Positions 52,364 to 60,037 of a stretch of 64,000 bases of DNA are shown in pieces. The position numbers and the translations under genes are program-made. The notes beneath the pieces are model-generated. The model searched no databases and was not told the DNA's origin. It was given only the letters and a program-made list of their open reading frames with translations. The stretch's first letter is position 1, and the number at the start of each line of letters is the position of its first letter. Source of the stretch: Fretibacterium sp. OH1220_COT-178 (GTDB lineage: Bacteria > Synergistota > Synergistia > Synergistales > Aminobacteriaceae); the NCBI RefSeq assembly GCF_003860125.1, contig NZ_RQYL01000005.1, positions 62,001-126,000 of the forward strand, written 5' to 3'.

Positions 52364-53410
52364 TTACGCTTTTATATATCTCGATGCCCTTCCGGCGCCG
52401 ATTCGTCTGATCGTCCCGTCCTTTACCATCGCTCCCAGCACGGCTTCCACTGTCGTAGGACTGACGTCCGGGAGGATCTTGCATATCTCCGTCTTGGAGA
52501 GCGGCGTCAGGCTGTTCAGGACCGTCGCTTCGATGCGGGCCTTTTTGGTGATCCTTTTCCCGTGAACTACCGCGAAACGCTTGTCCAGCTCCTTGTAACA
52601 CATATACAAGGTGGATAGAAAATTTTCGATAAACGGAAAATAGGTGTTTCCATTCGTATGCCAGCCCTCGGAGGACCGCCGCAGGGCCTCGTAATAAAAT
52701 GCCTTGCGATTGTTGATCTGCTCCTCGAAAGAAACATATTTCCCCACGTCATAGCCGCTTTTATAGAGCAGAAGGAGGGAGAGCAGCCTGGACATTCTTC
52801 CGTTTCCGTCCCGGAACGGGTGGATACACAGAAAATCCAGGATCACACAGGGACTCAACAAAAGCGGATTGATGCCGGCGTCGCTGTCGGCTTCCAGATA
52901 GGCAAGCTCCAGCTGCTCCATGGCCGCCTCCGTCTCGGCTGCCGGTGTGGGGGAAAAGCGCACCTTTCGGTTTCCAGACGCATCGACCTCCAGGATGACG
53001 TTGTCGACCGTCTTGTAGCGTCCGCCGTGTTCATGCCCGGCGACGGACAGCAGCATTTCATGCAGACGCAATATGTCGCTCTGCCGGAAATGGATGTGCT
53101 CGTACCCCAGATGTATTGCATTCAGGGCGTCCCTGTACCCGGCAATTTCCGCTTCGTTGTGGTTCAACGGTGCGCTGTTCTGATTGACGATGGCCGCGAT
53201 ACGCTCATCACTGGTGACGATCCCCTCGATAGCATTGGAACTTTTGACGGACTGTATTTTTGCAATGGCCTCCAACTCTGTGAAGACACGGATGTACTCC
53301 TCTTTTCGGATACCGGCCATCGTTTTCAGGCTTGCGATGCCCGCCGTCAGGTTCGCCAGGTTTGCAGGCAGCAGCCCATTGCCAAGAAAAGAATAATCAA
53401 ATCTTCTCAT
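52364..53410 (-). CDS. Fic-domain protein with C-terminal winged helix
   Basis: A 348-residue Fic protein that likely AMPylates a target. The active-site loop is HPFRDGNGRMSRL and the inhibitory helix motif lies upstream as SSNAIEG, which makes it a class II enzyme (inhibitor N-terminal to the Fic core). Residues about 290-348 look like a winged helix (KTEICKILPDVSPTTVEAVLGAM). AGGAGG-like GGAGG lies 8 bases before ATG 53410. Base composition is lower in GC than neighbours, suggesting transfer. Four copies of a 12-base half-site in its promoter suggest autoregulation. Confidence 0.9.
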   Translation of the reverse strand: MRRFDYSFLGNGLLPANLANLTAGIASLKTMAGIRKEEYIRVFTELEAIAKIQSVKSSNAIEGIVTSDERIAAIVNQNSAPLNHNEAEIAGYRDALNAIHLGYEHIHFRQSDILRLHEMLLSVAGHEHGGRYKTVDNVILEVDASGNRKVRFSPTPAAETEAAMEQLELAYLEADSDAGINPLLLSPCVILDFLCIHPFRDGNGRMSRLLSLLLLYKSGYDVGKYVSFEEQINNRKAFYYEALRRSSEGWHTNGNTYFPFIENFLSTLYMCYKELDKRFAVVHGKRITKKARIEATVLNSLTPLSKTEICKILPDVSPTTVEAVLGAMVKDGTIRRIGAGRASRYIKA

Positions 53411-53423
53411 GATGCCAGCCTCC

Positions 53424-53513
53424 AATCTGCATATAAAAGTACCAGGCTATATGCAGATTATCAAGCCTCTCAAAGCAGAATCTGCATATAATCGCCTGGA
53501 ATATATGCAGATT
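53424..53513. promoter_or_regulatory. two tandem copies of a split palindrome upstream of the Fic gene
   Basis: AATCTGCATATA occurs at 53424-53435 and 53479-53490. Its exact complement TATATGCAGATT occurs at 53448-53459 and 53502-53513. The half-sites are separated by 12 and 11 bases, about one helical turn, and the two pairs by 19 bases. All four are perfect 12-mers, which is unlikely by chance, and they flank the Fic promoter region. They look like operator sites for a dimeric winged-helix protein. Confidence 0.75.
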
Positions 53514-53587
53514 CTTTTTCGTATAGGCCCATGCCGCAGAAGTTGGGGGTGCTCAAGACATCGTCGATGGGGGCGGGATACGTCAAA

Positions 53588-55522
53588 TCAATCGCGGACG
53601 ACGGAGGTCTGCGGTTGATTTTGAGGGGGAATGGCGCCCTCCGCTCCACCGGTCCCGACCCGGCATCGGTCCCTTTCCCGCAGCAGCAGCGCCGCGTTGA
53701 CCACGACGAAGACGGAGCCGAAGTTGTGCCACAGCGCGCCGGTGACGGGAGTCAGGATCCCCGCCGCGGACAGCGAGACGGCACTGGCGTTGATGACGAG
53801 GGAGGCGATGATGTTGGTCCTCACCTTATCCATCGCCCTTCTCGTCAGCCGGAACAGGTAGGGGAGGCGCTTGATGTCGTCGCCGACGAGGACGGCGTCC
53901 GCGGCCTCGACCGCGATGTCGCTGCCGATCCCGCCCATCGCGATGCCGGCGTAGGCGCCGCTCAGGGCCGGAGCGTCGTTCACCCCGTCCCCGATCATGC
54001 AGGTCGGTTCCCTCTCGTCGTCTCCCTTGACGATGGATGCCTTTTCCTCCGGCAGCAGGTTGGCGCGAACCTCCGATATCCCCGCGGCCTCTGCCGCCGC
54101 CGCGGCCGCACGCTCGTTGTCCCCCGTGAGGAGCATACAGGAGATGCCGAGCCCCTCCAGGGCCCGAACCGTGTCCTTCGCGTCCGGACGGATCTCGTCC
54201 GCCAGGGCGATCAGGCCGACGATCCGGGCGCCGCGGGAGAGGAGGACGACCGTCGCCCCCCGATCCAGGAACTCCTCTGCCGCCTCCGCGGCCCCGTCGG
54301 GTGAAATTCCCCGCGAGGCGAAGTAATCCGCCTTCCCGACCGCGACCTCCGTCCCGTCGATCGTGCCGCTCATGGCCCGGCCGGCGATCGCCCGGGAGTC
54401 GGCGACGGGCTCGGGATCCTCTCCCGTCCTCTCCAGGAAGGACGCGACGACGGCCTTGCCGAGCGGGTGTTCGGAGCGGCGCTCGACCCGCGCCGCGATG
54501 CGGAGGACGTCCCCGTCCGAGAGGGAGGCGTCGAGGCTCCTGAAGGCGACGACCTGCGGCCGCCCGTGGGTGAGGGTCCCCGTCTTGTCGAAGGCCGCGC
54601 GCCTCACCCTCGAAAGGCGCTCCAGCGCGTCGCCGGAACGGATCAGGATTCCATGGCGCGCCGCGTTTCCCATCCCCGCGACGACCGCCGTGGGCGTCGC
54701 CAGGATGAAGGCGCAGGGGCAGAAGACGACGAGCACCGTCACGGCCCGGACGAACTCGCCCGTGAGGAGCCAGGTGAGGAGGGCGCAGGCGAGCGCGGCG
54801 ACGACGAGCCACGTCGCCCAGGCGTCGGCCAGGGAGACGATGGGCGCCTTGTTCTCGTCCGCCTCCTCCGCGAGCCGGATCATCCGCTGGAGCGAGCTGT
54901 CGCCGCAGACCCGGTCCGCACGCATGGAGAACGTCCCGAACCGGTTTATCGTGCCGCTGGTGACCGAGTCGCCCTCCCCCTTGTCCACGGGGATGCTCTC
55001 GCCGGTCATCACGGACTGGTCGATGGAGGTCCGTCCCTCCAGGATGGTCCCGTCGACCGGGATCGTCTCGCCGGCGAGCACGGTCAGGACGTCGCCCTCC
55101 CGCACTTCCTCGGCGGGCAGGACGACGTCGGCCCCCTCCCGTCTGACGCGCGCCGTCCGGGGCGTGAGCCCGATCAGCTTCTCGATGCCGCGGCGCGCCC
55201 TTTCGGAGGTGTAGTCCTCCAGCAAAGACCCGATCTGCATGATCAGCGCAACCTCGCCGGCCGCGAAATATTCCCCTATCCCTACGGAGGCGGCGAGCGC
55301 CATGGCGACCAGGAGGTCGGCCTTGATGTCGCGCTCGAAAATCACTCCCCTTGCGGCACCGACGACGATCGGGACGCCGCAGAGGACGATCGCCACCCAC
55401 GCGATGTCCGCCGGGAGGCTGCCCTCGAACGTGCCCGCCAGGCTCAGCGCCAGGGAAACCGCCGAGACCAGAACGCAGACGACCGTGGTGCGCGTCTCGT
55501 TTTCCATCCATTTCCCGAACAT
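53588..55522 (-). CDS. P1B-type heavy-metal-transporting ATPase
   Basis: A 644-residue P-type ATPase. Motifs in order are the actuator loop MTGESIPVDKGEGD, the metal-site CPC in FCPCAFILATPTA, the phosphorylated aspartate in FDKTGTLTHG, the HP dipeptide in SEHPLGKAVV, GDGVNDAPALSGA, and the last helices with ALWHNFGSVFVVVNAALLL. It has no N-terminal HMA metal-binding domain. The final-helix His-Asn-x-Gly-Ser pattern differs from the classic Cu(I) and Zn/Cd types, so the metal is not assigned. ATG 55522 follows GGGAGG. Its promoter region repeats the TetR operator region. Confidence 0.9.
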   Translation of the reverse strand: MFGKWMENETRTTVVCVLVSAVSLALSLAGTFEGSLPADIAWVAIVLCGVPIVVGAARGVIFERDIKADLLVAMALAASVGIGEYFAAGEVALIMQIGSLLEDYTSERARRGIEKLIGLTPRTARVRREGADVVLPAEEVREGDVLTVLAGETIPVDGTILEGRTSIDQSVMTGESIPVDKGEGDSVTSGTINRFGTFSMRADRVCGDSSLQRMIRLAEEADENKAPIVSLADAWATWLVVAALACALLTWLLTGEFVRAVTVLVVFCPCAFILATPTAVVAGMGNAARHGILIRSGDALERLSRVRRAAFDKTGTLTHGRPQVVAFRSLDASLSDGDVLRIAARVERRSEHPLGKAVVASFLERTGEDPEPVADSRAIAGRAMSGTIDGTEVAVGKADYFASRGISPDGAAEAAEEFLDRGATVVLLSRGARIVGLIALADEIRPDAKDTVRALEGLGISCMLLTGDNERAAAAAAEAAGISEVRANLLPEEKASIVKGDDEREPTCMIGDGVNDAPALSGAYAGIAMGGIGSDIAVEAADAVLVGDDIKRLPYLFRLTRRAMDKVRTNIIASLVINASAVSLSAAGILTPVTGALWHNFGSVFVVVNAALLLRERDRCRVGTGGAEGAIPPQNQPQTSVVRD

Positions 55523-55595
55523 GATGCCCTCCCGCGTCCTCGCCCCTGTACGAAGCCTGAGGGGCGATAAAATAGAGAACGAAATCATCGTTATT

Positions 55596-55696
55596 GAACA
55601 TATTGTTCATTAGTGATTATAGTGATTGGACTCCGGGAGGGGAAGAATCAGTTGGGGGTGATGTGTTCCCTATGGGACACATCACGGAAAATGTCC
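55596..55696. promoter_or_regulatory. control region of the metal ATPase (repeat copy B)
   Basis: It contains the perfect palindrome GAACA, TAT, TGTTC (55596-55608) and a TATAGT box. The block GGGGAAGAATCAGTTGGGGG follows. A second palindrome has arms GATGTGTTCCC and GGGACACATC (55660-55683). Order and spacing match copy A at 47290-47390. It lies in front of the minus-strand metal ATPase; on the other side is guanine deaminase with its own promoter. Confidence 0.6.
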
Positions 55697-55758
55697 GCAA
55701 GCGGCGGGCCTTGCGACGGATCCCTCGACCGCAGCGCCCGTTCGGAGAGGTGGGGATG

Positions 55759-55786
55759 TTGCCCCTTCCGGATTGTCGGTTATGAT
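55759..55786 (+). promoter_or_regulatory. possible promoter of guanine deaminase gene
   Basis: TTGCCC (55759-55764) and TATGAT (55781-55786) with a 16-base spacer, about 100 bases upstream of the start codon. The -10 box is good and the -35 box is weak. Confidence 0.4.
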
Positions 55787-55887
55787 ATAAAGTGAGTAGT
55801 GTGCGATTTTTTCGGCGGGCGCGAACGCCGGAGCACGGGGCGGGGGAGGCCGGGAGTACGGTTCCCGCCCGGAAAGGAATCGTTGCT

Positions 55888-57159
55888 ATGGATGCACTCG
55901 TACTGAGGGGGCAGATCGTCTATGCCCCGTTCCCCAAAAAACTGACCGTGAGGCCCGACGCCTATCTCGTGGCGGAGGGCGGGAGGGTGGCGGACGTCTA
56001 CGACGCCCTGCCGGAAGCCTATGCGGGCGTCCGTGTGGAGGACTGGGGGGACTGCCTGATCGTCCCGGGCTTCAACGACCTTCACGTCCACGCGCCCCAG
56101 TTCCCGAACCGCGGGCTCGGCATGGACAAGGAGCTGCTGCCCTGGCTGAACGCCTACACGTTTCCGGAGGAGGCGAAGTTCCGGGACGAGGCCTATGCAA
56201 GGCGCGTTTACGGCCGCTTTGTGAGGGAGCTCTGGAGGGTGGGGACGACGCGGGCGGCCGTGTTCGCCACCGTCCACGCTCCGGCCGCGCGGATCCTCGC
56301 GGAGCTGATGGGGGAGGCCGGGCTGGGCGGGTTCGTCGGCAAGGTCAATATGGACCGGAACGGTCCCGACGACCTCATCGAGACGACCGGGGCGTCGCTG
56401 GCGGAGACGGAGCGCTTCGTCGAGGGGTTCGCCGAGGGGCGCGTGAGGCCCATCCTCACTCCGCGCTTCGCGCCCAGCTGCACGGAGGCGCTGATGCGGG
56501 GGCTGGGCGGGATGGCGGCACGCCGGGATCTGCCCGTGCAGTCGCACCTCTCCGAGAACGAGGGAGAGATCGCCTGGGTCCGCGAGCTGCACCCCTGGGC
56601 CCGGGACTACGCCTCCGTGTACGACGCCTTCGGGCTGTTCGGCCAAACGAAGACCGTCATGGCCCACTGCGTCCACGTCACCGACGACGAGATCGCCCTG
56701 ATGCTGCGCCGGGGCGTCTACGTGGCCCATTGTCCGTTCTCGAACCTGAACCTGGCCAGCGGCATCGCCCCGGTGCGCCGCTTTCTCGACGAGGGGCTGA
56801 ACGTGGGGCTGGGGTCGGACGTGTCCGGCGGGCACAGGCTGTCCATGACGGACGTGATGGCCTCGGCGGTGGAGTGCTCCAAGATGCGGTGGAAGTACGT
56901 GGACGGCCGTGCGCCCCTGACGACGGCGGAGGTCCTCTACCTGGCGACGAAGGGCGGGGGCTCCTTCTTCGGCAGGGTCGGGAGCTTCGAGCCCGGCTAC
57001 GCGATGGACTGCCTCGTGGTCGACGATGCCCGGCTGAGCGACGAGACCCCGCGCTCACCCGAGGAGCGGCTGGAACGTTTCATCTACCTGGGCGACGATC
57101 GGGAGATCCGGGCCCGCTACGTGGACGGCGCGCTCCTGAGCGAGCCGAGGGGAGGCTGA
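55888..57159 (+). CDS. guaD: guanine deaminase (amidohydrolase)
   Basis: A 423-residue zinc amidohydrolase that converts guanine to xanthine. Ligand motifs appear in order: PGFNDLHVHAPQF, QSHLSENEGEI, MAHCVHVTDDEI and GLGSDVSGGHRLSM, the last equivalent to the GTDVGGG of known guanine deaminases. Start 55888 follows GGAAAGGA; the open frame extends upstream without a site. No purine gene cluster surrounds it, although the window also encodes a molybdenum hydroxylase that could in principle act on purines. Confidence 0.88.
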   Translation: MDALVLRGQIVYAPFPKKLTVRPDAYLVAEGGRVADVYDALPEAYAGVRVEDWGDCLIVPGFNDLHVHAPQFPNRGLGMDKELLPWLNAYTFPEEAKFRDEAYARRVYGRFVRELWRVGTTRAAVFATVHAPAARILAELMGEAGLGGFVGKVNMDRNGPDDLIETTGASLAETERFVEGFAEGRVRPILTPRFAPSCTEALMRGLGGMAARRDLPVQSHLSENEGEIAWVRELHPWARDYASVYDAFGLFGQTKTVMAHCVHVTDDEIALMLRRGVYVAHCPFSNLNLASGIAPVRRFLDEGLNVGLGSDVSGGHRLSMTDVMASAVECSKMRWKYVDGRAPLTTAEVLYLATKGGGSFFGRVGSFEPGYAMDCLVVDDARLSDETPRSPEERLERFIYLGDDREIRARYVDGALLSEPRGG

Positions 57160-57194
57160 CCGGGAGGCGGTCCCGCCCCGGTCTTCTTCCGCTG

Positions 57195-57230
57195 AGCAGA
57201 ACCACCGGCCAAGCCGGTGGTTCTGCTTTT
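57195..57230 (+). terminator. 15-bp palindromic terminator resembling the IS200 end hairpin
   Basis: AGCAGAACCACCGGC and GCCGGTGGTTCTGCT pair perfectly over a CAA loop (57195-57227), followed by TTT. It ends the guanine deaminase transcript. Its core, AACCACCGGC with GCCGGTGGTT, is identical to the right-end hairpin of the IS200 element at 22307-22329. Confidence 0.8.
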
Positions 57231-57260
57231 CGAAGGGGCTGCCCCTTGGTGCTCTTCACC

Positions 57261-57269
57261 TGCTATAAT
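57261..57269 (+). promoter_or_regulatory. extended -10 promoter of the aldo-keto reductase gene
   Basis: TGCTATAAT is a perfect extended -10 element, 30 bases before the start codon. There is no recognisable -35 box, as is common for extended -10 promoters. Confidence 0.55.
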
Positions 57270-57300
57270 AGCAAGAATCTTTTTTTGAGGGGGAGCCGTC

Positions 57301-58446
57301 ATGCTTTACAGAAAGATATCGGGAGTGGAGGGGGCGCTCTCGGTCCTGGGCTTCGGCTGCATGCGTTTGCCCGTCACCGCGGGCGGGGCCATCGACGAGC
57401 CCGCGGCCGAGCGCCTGATGCGCGCCGCATTCGACGGCGGCATCAATTATTTCGATGCGGCCTGGCCCTATCACGAGGGCAAGTGCGAGGAGTTCGTCGG
57501 ACGGGCCCTGGAGGGCTACCGGGACAAGGTGACGCTGGTGACCAAGCTGCCCGTGTGGCTGGTGCGCGAGCCTAGCGATATGGAGGACTTTCTGGAGAGG
57601 CAGCTGAACTTTCTGCGCACGGACCACCTGGATATCTACCTGCTCCACTCCCTGAATGGGGACCGATGGCGGAGGATGAGGGAGATGGGGGCGCTCGAGT
57701 TCATGGAGCGGGCCCGGGCCGCGGGCAGGATTCGGCACATCGCCTTCTCGTTTCACGACGGGATCGACAGCTTCAAGGAGATCGTGGACGCCTACCCGTG
57801 GACGATGTGCCAGATCCAGTACAACCTCCTGGACCGAAACTTCCAGGCGGGAAGGGAGGGGCTGGACTACGCCGCCGCCAAGGGGATCGGCGTCGTGGTG
57901 ATGGAGCCCCTGAAGGGCGGCAACATCAGTCTTCCGGTCCCTGAAGAGCTCAAGGAGGAGGCACGGCTCGCGGGGTACGCCTCGCCCAACCTGGCGGACC
58001 TGGGCCTGCGCTGGGTCTGGGACCATCCCGGCGTCTCGGTGGTGCTGAGCGGCATGACCACGCCGGAGCAGCTGGCCCAGAACCTGGCCAGCGCCGACAG
58101 GGGCTTGGCGAACGGCCTGTCCGGGCCCGAGCGTCGCTTTGCGGACCGGGTGTGGAAATTCTTCACCGACCGCGTGAGGGTGCCCTGCACGGCCTGCGGC
58201 TACTGCAAGCCCTGTCCGCAGGGGGTGGACATCCCTCAGTGCTTCACGAACCTGAACACCGCGTCGGTCTCCGGAAACTGGGAGGCCCAGGGCCGAAACT
58301 ACCGGTACATCCTGGCGCCGGACCGGGACGGAAAGCGGGCGTCCGCCTGCGTGAACTGCGGGGCCTGCGTCCCCAAGTGCCCTCAGGGCATTCCCATACC
58401 GGACAGGCTCCGTGAGGTGGCCGCGGCCTTCGAGTCGGAGGCATAG
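57301..58446 (+). CDS. aldo/keto reductase with C-terminal 4Fe-4S domain
   Basis: A 381-residue fusion. Residues 1-270 form an aldo-keto reductase barrel: LGFGCMRLPVT, INYFDAAWPYHEG (with the catalytic Asp/Tyr) and a Lys in VTKLPVWL. Residues about 295-370 are a ferredoxin-like domain with CTACGYCKPCPQGV and CVNCGACVPKCPQGI, binding two 4Fe-4S clusters. This type is common in anaerobes and probably links ferredoxin to the reductase. Substrate unknown. GGGGGAG precedes the ATG. Confidence 0.92.
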   Translation: MLYRKISGVEGALSVLGFGCMRLPVTAGGAIDEPAAERLMRAAFDGGINYFDAAWPYHEGKCEEFVGRALEGYRDKVTLVTKLPVWLVREPSDMEDFLERQLNFLRTDHLDIYLLHSLNGDRWRRMREMGALEFMERARAAGRIRHIAFSFHDGIDSFKEIVDAYPWTMCQIQYNLLDRNFQAGREGLDYAAAKGIGVVVMEPLKGGNISLPVPEELKEEARLAGYASPNLADLGLRWVWDHPGVSVVLSGMTTPEQLAQNLASADRGLANGLSGPERRFADRVWKFFTDRVRVPCTACGYCKPCPQGVDIPQCFTNLNTASVSGNWEAQGRNYRYILAPDRDGKRASACVNCGACVPKCPQGIPIPDRLREVAAAFESEA

Positions 58447-58523
58447 GGGCGGATTTAAATTGCGGAGAAGCCGCCGGCGTCGTTTTGAGACGGGCGGCCA
58501 TACAGCATAGGGAGGTTTTGCAG

Positions 58524-59906
58524 ATGGAGGAGAAGCGTACCAGGGAATCGTTGGGAAGCCGGTTGGGGTTCATCTTCCTCTCCGCCGGTTGTGCCATAGG
58601 GCTGGGGAACGTGTGGCGTTTTCCCTACATCACGGGATTGCATGGCGGTGCCGCTTTCGTTTTGATCTATCTGCTCTTCCTGCTGTTCCTGGCGATGCCG
58701 ATCATGGTTATGGAGTTTGCCGTGGGGCGCGCCTCGAGGCAGGGCGTGGCGGGGTCCTTCGAAGTCCTGAAGCCCGAGGGGGGATTCTGGCGGCTCTTCG
58801 GCCGTCTGGCCCTGGCCGGAAACTACATCCTGATGATGTTCTACACCACGGTGACGGGGTGGATGCTGGCCTACACCTGGTACGCGGCGTCGGGCACCCT
58901 GACGGCGCTGTCGCCCGAACAGATCGGCGCGAACTTCGGTGCTCTGCTCGGGGATCCGAAGGCCTTGATATTCTGGCTCTTCGTGACGGTGCTGATCGGG
59001 TCGGCCATCTGCTTCATCGGCCTTCGGACGGGGGTCGAGCGCATCACCAAGATCATGATGTGCGGGCTGCTGCTGATCATGATCGCCCTGGCCGTGCGTT
59101 CCGTGACCCTGCCCGGAGCGGAGAAGGGGCTGGACTTCTACCTCAGGCCGGACTTCGGCAAGCTGATGGAAAACGGGCTCTGGAACAGCATCTATGCCGC
59201 CATGGGGCAGGCGTTCTTCACCCTGAGCCTGGGCATCGGCAGCATGGCGATCTTCGGCAGCTACATCGGCCGCGATCGCGCCCTGACCGGCGAGTCGGTC
59301 GTCATCACCGCGCTCGACACCTTCGTGGCCATCACCGCGGGCCTCATCATCTTCCCCGCGTGCTTCGCCTATGGGGTCAGTCCGAATGCGGGACCGGGCC
59401 TGATTTTCGTCACCCTGCCCAACATGTTCAACCACATGCCTCAGGGGCGCATCTGGAGCAGCCTGTTCTTCCTGTTCATGAGCTTCGCGGCCATGTCCAC
59501 GGTCGTCGCGGTGTTCGAGCACATCATCGCCTGTTCCATGGACCTGCTGGGCTGGGACCGGAGGAAGGCGACCACGGTCAACTTCTTCGCCATCTTGCTG
59601 CTCTCGCTGCCCTGCGTCTTCGGCTTCAACATCTGGTCGCACGTCGCGCCGCTGGGGAAGGGGACCATCATCCTGGACCTCGAGGACTTCATCGTCAGCA
59701 ACAACCTGCTGCCCTTGGGCTCCATCGTCTATCTGCTGTTCTGCACCACGCGCTACGGCTGGGGATGGGACAACTTCATTGCCGAGGCCGACATGGGCCG
59801 GGGCCTGAAGTTTCCCCGTGCCCTGCGTGGGTATCTGCTCTATGTCGTGCCGGTGATCATGCTGGTGATCTTCGCCTTCGGATATTACGAGAAGTTCTTC
59901 AAATAA
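58524..59906 (+). CDS. SNF-family sodium-dependent transporter
   Basis: A 460-residue neurotransmitter:sodium symporter homologue with about 11-12 helices. The signature near the start is SAGCAIGLGNVWRFPYIT, which contains the sodium and substrate site of the first helix; GRIWSSLFFLFMSFAAMSTVVAVFEHI corresponds to helix 8. Bacterial members import amino acids such as tryptophan, leucine or tyrosine. ATG 58524 has GGGAGG at 8 bases. A strong terminator follows at 59931, so it is the last gene of its transcript. Confidence 0.93.
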   Translation: MEEKRTRESLGSRLGFIFLSAGCAIGLGNVWRFPYITGLHGGAAFVLIYLLFLLFLAMPIMVMEFAVGRASRQGVAGSFEVLKPEGGFWRLFGRLALAGNYILMMFYTTVTGWMLAYTWYAASGTLTALSPEQIGANFGALLGDPKALIFWLFVTVLIGSAICFIGLRTGVERITKIMMCGLLLIMIALAVRSVTLPGAEKGLDFYLRPDFGKLMENGLWNSIYAAMGQAFFTLSLGIGSMAIFGSYIGRDRALTGESVVITALDTFVAITAGLIIFPACFAYGVSPNAGPGLIFVTLPNMFNHMPQGRIWSSLFFLFMSFAAMSTVVAVFEHIIACSMDLLGWDRRKATTVNFFAILLLSLPCVFGFNIWSHVAPLGKGTIILDLEDFIVSNNLLPLGSIVYLLFCTTRYGWGWDNFIAEADMGRGLKFPRALRGYLLYVVPVIMLVIFAFGYYEKFFK

Positions 59907-59930
59907 GCACGGATTCCGTTGTGGAGGGCG

Positions 59931-59959
59931 CGGGGGCGGGCAGGGTCCGCCCCCGTTTT
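59931..59959 (+). terminator. intrinsic terminator after the SNF transporter
   Basis: CGGGGGCGG (59931-59939) and CCGCCCCCG (59947-59955) form a perfect 9-bp stem with a 7-base loop, followed by TTTT. Confidence 0.85.
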
Positions 59960-60037
59960 CCGTGTGGCGCGGCGCTCGGTTTGGGGTATGATAGACGGAG
60001 AATCCGGCTCGGCCGAAGATGAGGGGGAGTCTTGCGG

